Source of the DNA: Tissierella pigra
GTDB lineage: Bacteria > Bacillota > Clostridia > Tissierellales > Tissierellaceae
Direction of reading: 5' to 3'
Assembly: GCF_009695605.1 (NCBI RefSeq)
Contig: NZ_VUNQ01000044.1
Coordinates: forward strand, 1-33,029
Length of the DNA: 33,029 nt
A program made the position numbers and the translations under genes. Shown piece by piece: positions 29,669 to 33,029 of the stretch. Under the pieces are notes generated by a model. That model did no database searches, had not been told where the DNA came from, and was given only the letters and a program-made list of their open reading frames with translations. Each line of letters starts with the position of its first letter. Position 1 is the stretch's first letter.

Positions 29669-30786
29669 TGAAGAATAATACTAAAAAGAACATAGAAAAT
29701 AAATTTGAATTTATACAATTAGATGAAATATTAAAGGATGAAAAATTTGAAGGTGAAGCTATTGGTTTTTTTAAAGATGCAATGATAAGGTTTAGAAAAA
29801 ATAAGGCATCTGTCACCTCTTTTGTTATTATATCATTTTTAGTATTTATGGCTATTTTTGGTCCTATGATGAATGAATATGGCTTCAAGGAGCAAAATTT
29901 GAAATTAACTCTTATGCCTGCTAGAATACCTATTATTGAAAAAATGGGAGTATTTGATGGAACTAAGGTTATGAATATTTCAAAAGACAATATAGAAGGA
30001 AAATATAAAGGTGCAGTACTACAAGTCATCAAGGAATACAAAGTAAAAGACAGAGAAATGGCTACAGTAAAAGTAGATATGTATAAATATAAAGAGGTAA
30101 AAGATAAATATTTTTGGTTTGGAACTGATTCTCTAGGAAGAGATCAATGGACTAGACTATGGAGAGGTACAAGAATATCACTAATTATATCAGTTATAGC
30201 CATGTCAGTAAATATCGTTATTGGAGTAGTATATGGAGCTATATCTGGATATTATGGAGGTTTAGTAGACTTAGGGATGCAAAGATTTATTGAAGTATTA
30301 AATGGAATTCCATTTTTAGTAGTTATAATTCTGTTTGTTTTATATTATGGACCAGGAATTATTCCTATTGCCTTGGCTTTATGCCTTACTGGATGGATTG
30401 GAATGAGTCGAATGATAAGGGCACAGTTTTATAAATATAAAGGAATGGAATATGTATTAGCTTCTAGAACTTTAGGAGCAACAGATAGAACCCTTATTTT
30501 TAGACATATATTGCCAAATGCTTTTGGTATTATTATTACCATGAGTGCACTTGCAATACCTGGAGCAATATTTCAAGAATCCTTTTTAGCATATATAGGA
30601 TTAGGAATTCAAGCACCAGAACCATCTATAGGTGTATTGTTAGCAGAAGGACAATTGGTATTATTGGAGTATCCGCATTTAACTATATTTCCTGCATTAG
30701 TAATTTCAATTCTTATGATTTCTTTTAACCTATTAGGAAATGGTTTAAGGGATGCTTTTGATCCAACATTAAGAGGGCAAGAATAA
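29668..30786 (+). CDS. Peptide ABC transporter permease, OppC-like
   Basis: A 372-residue permease, second half of the transmembrane pore. A cytoplasmic N-terminal segment of about 45 residues precedes the first helix. Between helix 1 and helix 2 lies an extracellular insert of about 100 residues (MPARIPIIEKMGVFDGTK onward), longer than in E. coli OppC but common in clostridial relatives. TDSLGRDQWTRLWRGTRIS and the EAA loop RTLGATDRTLIFRHILPN are canonical. ATG 29668 has TAGGAGGGAG in front and overlaps the OppB stop by one base; an earlier in-frame start lies inside oppB and lacks a ribosome site. Confidence 0.92.
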   Translation: MKNNTKKNIENKFEFIQLDEILKDEKFEGEAIGFFKDAMIRFRKNKASVTSFVIISFLVFMAIFGPMMNEYGFKEQNLKLTLMPARIPIIEKMGVFDGTKVMNISKDNIEGKYKGAVLQVIKEYKVKDREMATVKVDMYKYKEVKDKYFWFGTDSLGRDQWTRLWRGTRISLIISVIAMSVNIVIGVVYGAISGYYGGLVDLGMQRFIEVLNGIPFLVVIILFVLYYGPGIIPIALALCLTGWIGMSRMIRAQFYKYKGMEYVLASRTLGATDRTLIFRHILPNAFGIIITMSALAIPGAIFQESFLAYIGLGIQAPEPSIGVLLAEGQLVLLEYPHLTIFPALVISILMISFNLLGNGLRDAFDPTLRGQE

Positions 30787-30799
30787 GGGGGGGCACAGG

Positions 30800-32797
30800 A
30801 TGAATAATGGAAGTAGTATATTAGAAGTTAGGGATCTATATGTGACCTTTAATACATATGCTGGAAAGGTCCATGCAGTTAGAGGTGTTGATTTAAGCCT
30901 TAGAAAAGGTGAGACTTTAGCGATAGTTGGAGAATCAGGTTCTGGTAAATCTGTTACTGCAAGAACAGTAATGGGATTATTAGCTAAAAATGCTAATATC
31001 GAAAGGGGAGAAATTCTATATAAGGAAAAGGATTTGACAAAGCTGAATGATAATGAAATGTCAAATATTAGAGGGTCAGAAATTGCAATGATATTCCAAG
31101 ACCCTATGTCTTCTTTAGATCCAGTTATGAAAATAGGAAGACAGATTACAGAGGCACTTAGGATTAAACAAGGAATGCCTAGTGAAGAGGCTAAAAAGAA
31201 GGCATTGGAGTTAATGAAAGCAGTGGGAATTGATGAGGTTGAAAAAAGATTTAATCAATATCCATTTCAATTTTCTGGTGGAATGAGACAACGTATAGTT
31301 ATTGCCATAGCATTGGCTTGTGACCCAGATATATTAATATGTGACGAGCCTACTACAGCACTGGATGTTACAGTTCAGGCAAAAATACTTGATTTAATAA
31401 AGGAAATACAGAAGGAAAGAAATATAGGTGTAATATTTATTACCCATGATTTAGGTGTAGTAGCCAACTTAGCAGATCGAGTTGCTGTAATGTATGGAGG
31501 GAAAATAGTGGAATATGGAACTGTAGATGAAATATTTAAAAATCCGAGAAATCCTTATACCATGGCATTACTTTCTGCAATGCCAGATTTGGAAACAGAT
31601 TCTTCTACAGAACTATATGTCATACCAGGCACACCTCCAAATATGCTTTATCCGCCAAAGGGTGATGCCTTTGCACCTAGAAATCAATTTGCCATGAGGA
31701 TTGATTTAGAAGAACATCCACCTATGTATAAAGTATCTGATACCCACTATGCAGCTACTTGGCTCCTACATGAAGATGCGCCAAAAGTTGATTTAAATAG
31801 TTATAGAAAGAAAACTACAGATGATAGGAAAATTCTAGATAAAATAAATCAAAGACCAAAAGATGAAAAGCCCATAGTAGAAGTTAAAAATTTGAAACAG
31901 TATTTTACATCAGGATTTGGTAGAAGAAAACTTGTAGTAAAGGCAGTTGATGATGTAAGTTTCCATATATATAAGGGGGAAACCTTTGGATTAGTAGGAG
32001 AATCAGGTTGTGGAAAAACTACTACAGGAAGGTCTATTATTAGACTCTATAACCCAACAGATGGAGAGATTTACTTTAAAGGAAAACTTATATCAAAGAA
32101 ATCAAGACATAAGGAGATAAAAGAAAATACAAGAGGAATCGCAATGATATTTCAAGACCCTATATCATCATTAAATCCTAGAATGACTGTTAAGGAAATA
32201 ATAGGGGAAGGTTTGAGAATAAATAAATTATATAATAGTGAAGAAGAAATAACAAATAAAGTGTATGAAATGCTTGAGACTGTAGGGCTTACTAAAGAAC
32301 ATGCAAACAGATACCCCCATGAGTTCTCTGGTGGCCAAAGACAACGTATAGGAGTAGCTAGGGCTTTAATCACAAACCCTGAGCTAGTAATAGCTGATGA
32401 GCCTATATCAGCTCTAGATGTATCTATACAGGCACAAATTCTTAATTTATTAAACAATATAAAGAAGGAATTAGGACTTACTGTAATGTTTATAGCCCAT
32501 AATCTTTCAGTAGTTAAGTATTTTTCAGATAGAATAGGAGTAATGTATTATGGAAAATTAGTGGAAATAGCGAATGCAGAGGAATTATATAGAAACCCAT
32601 TACATCCATATACAAAATCTCTATTATCGGCTATTCCAATACCAGACCCTGATTATGAAAAAAATAGAAAACATATATATTATGATCCGACAATTCATGA
32701 CTATAGTATAGAAAAACCTGAAATGGTTGAAATAAAAGAAGGACATTTTATATATGCCTCACCTTCTGAAGTAGAAGAATATCGAAAATCTTTATAG
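30800..32797 (+). CDS. Fused double ATPase of the peptide transporter (OppD-OppF)
   Basis: A 665-residue protein with two complete ABC ATPase halves. Half one: Walker A GESGSGKS (44-51), signature FSGGMRQRI (158-166), Walker B ILICDEP (178-184). Half two: Walker A GESGCGKT (400-407), signature FSGGQRQRI (509-517), Walker B VIADEP (530-535). It replaces the usual separate OppD and OppF. The linker keeps the OppD tail outline (NPYTMALLSAMPD, IPGTPPN) but the cysteines that normally follow (GCxFxPRC pattern) are replaced: GDAFAPRNQFAMRID. The start follows AAGGGGGGGC, 13 bases after OppC. No strong terminator follows, only a weak AT-rich stem near 32802-32830. Confidence 0.93.
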   Translation: MNNGSSILEVRDLYVTFNTYAGKVHAVRGVDLSLRKGETLAIVGESGSGKSVTARTVMGLLAKNANIERGEILYKEKDLTKLNDNEMSNIRGSEIAMIFQDPMSSLDPVMKIGRQITEALRIKQGMPSEEAKKKALELMKAVGIDEVEKRFNQYPFQFSGGMRQRIVIAIALACDPDILICDEPTTALDVTVQAKILDLIKEIQKERNIGVIFITHDLGVVANLADRVAVMYGGKIVEYGTVDEIFKNPRNPYTMALLSAMPDLETDSSTELYVIPGTPPNMLYPPKGDAFAPRNQFAMRIDLEEHPPMYKVSDTHYAATWLLHEDAPKVDLNSYRKKTTDDRKILDKINQRPKDEKPIVEVKNLKQYFTSGFGRRKLVVKAVDDVSFHIYKGETFGLVGESGCGKTTTGRSIIRLYNPTDGEIYFKGKLISKKSRHKEIKENTRGIAMIFQDPISSLNPRMTVKEIIGEGLRINKLYNSEEEITNKVYEMLETVGLTKEHANRYPHEFSGGQRQRIGVARALITNPELVIADEPISALDVSIQAQILNLLNNIKKELGLTVMFIAHNLSVVKYFSDRIGVMYYGKLVEIANAEELYRNPLHPYTKSLLSAIPIPDPDYEKNRKHIYYDPTIHDYSIEKPEMVEIKEGHFIYASPSEVEEYRKSL

Positions 32798-33007
32798 ATA
32801 GATCATAATTATAAATATATTTAATGATTTTTAAATTTAAAAAAAGATATTTATATATCCTAAAATTACCTTGTATGTAAAGAAAAATAAAACTAAAAAT
32901 ACATACGAGCTTCCTGTGATACGATAAAAATAGAAAATCCTCACAAATAAATTAAGGTATAATTGTAATTGAGAGAAAACAATTCTTAATTTAAAGGAGG
33001 ATCTACT

Positions 33008-33029
33008 ATGAATTATAAACAAAATCAAA
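33008..33029 (+). CDS. Start of a gene cut by the window edge
   Basis: ATG 33008 is preceded by a perfect AAAGGAGG (32993-33000) at ideal spacing, with a TATAAT at 32958-32963 upstream. Only seven codons (MNYKQNQ) are visible, too few to identify the product. The gap 32798-33007 otherwise holds no gene. Confidence 0.6.

Noticed and set aside
29631-30041. 136-residue minus-strand frame inside the OppC-like gene
   Set aside because: Shadow of a canonical permease; no start signals and low-complexity hydrophobic content.
32837-33028. 63-residue minus-strand frame at the right edge
   Set aside because: Very hydrophobic and Phe/Ile-rich as expected from AT-rich noncoding DNA, and it conflicts with a strong plus-strand ribosome site and ATG at 33008.
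1-33029. CRISPR arrays, tRNA or rRNA genes
   Set aside because: No regularly spaced repeats of suitable length, no cloverleaf with GTTCRA-type T loop, and no rRNA-like stretch seen.

Overview
The window looks like chromosome of a low-GC, anaerobic, probably spore-forming Firmicute of the Clostridia. I infer a Tissierella/Sporanaerobacter-like lineage from overall gene flavour; no rRNA or other marker confirms it. The evidence is very AT-rich DNA with AGA/ATA-heavy codons, strong GGAGG ribosome sites, many hairpin-plus-T terminators, an NfnAB-type ferredoxin-NADP transhydrogenase, a clostridial two-subunit iron-sulfur serine ammonia-lyase, a CotH-type kinase and peptide importers. There are no tRNAs, rRNAs, CRISPR arrays or phage genes. 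The only mobile-element hint is a possible insertion-sequence end at about 225-300.

Layout, plus strand 1-17140: a geneless left edge with a strong terminator; a YkvA-like membrane protein with an overlapping unknown gene; a YitT-family membrane protein; a 45-residue zinc-ribbon protein (2501-2638); an OmpR-type regulator with its membrane histidine kinase; a three-gene unit of VTC-type polyphosphate polymerase, DUF4956 membrane protein and membrane-anchored CotH kinase; phosphoglucomutase; nfnA-nfnB; a MATE exporter; an agr-like LytTR regulator and GHKL kinase; then two small membrane proteins of unknown function, 144 and 55 residues. Most units end in a clear intrinsic terminator.

Minus strand 26640-17247: a divergent cis-prenyltransferase, sdaAB, sdaAA, a single-ORF protein of about 1607 residues, a lactate/malate-dehydrogenase-like protein and a tandem flavodoxin-like protein. 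From sdaAB on, genes are separated by at most 17 bases or overlap, so they are probably co-transcribed and partly translationally coupled. The giant protein joins an HD phosphohydrolase domain, a long helical region, a NadD/CoaD-like nucleotidyltransferase, a degenerate acetyltransferase-like region and a phosphoribosyltransferase-like domain. I know of no characterised protein with this order. With the NAD-fold and flavin-fold neighbours and a serine-to-pyruvate enzyme, it is the best candidate for an undescribed system, perhaps nucleotide-cofactor synthesis, repair or sensing linked to serine catabolism. That function is inference.

Plus strand 26817-32797: a complete oligopeptide ABC importer of lipoprotein, two permeases and a fused double ATPase, with a strong hairpin between the lipoprotein and permease genes. 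The first codons of another gene begin at 33008.

Coordinates and translations were read by eye from the sequence. Family assignments rest on recognised motifs, not on database searches.
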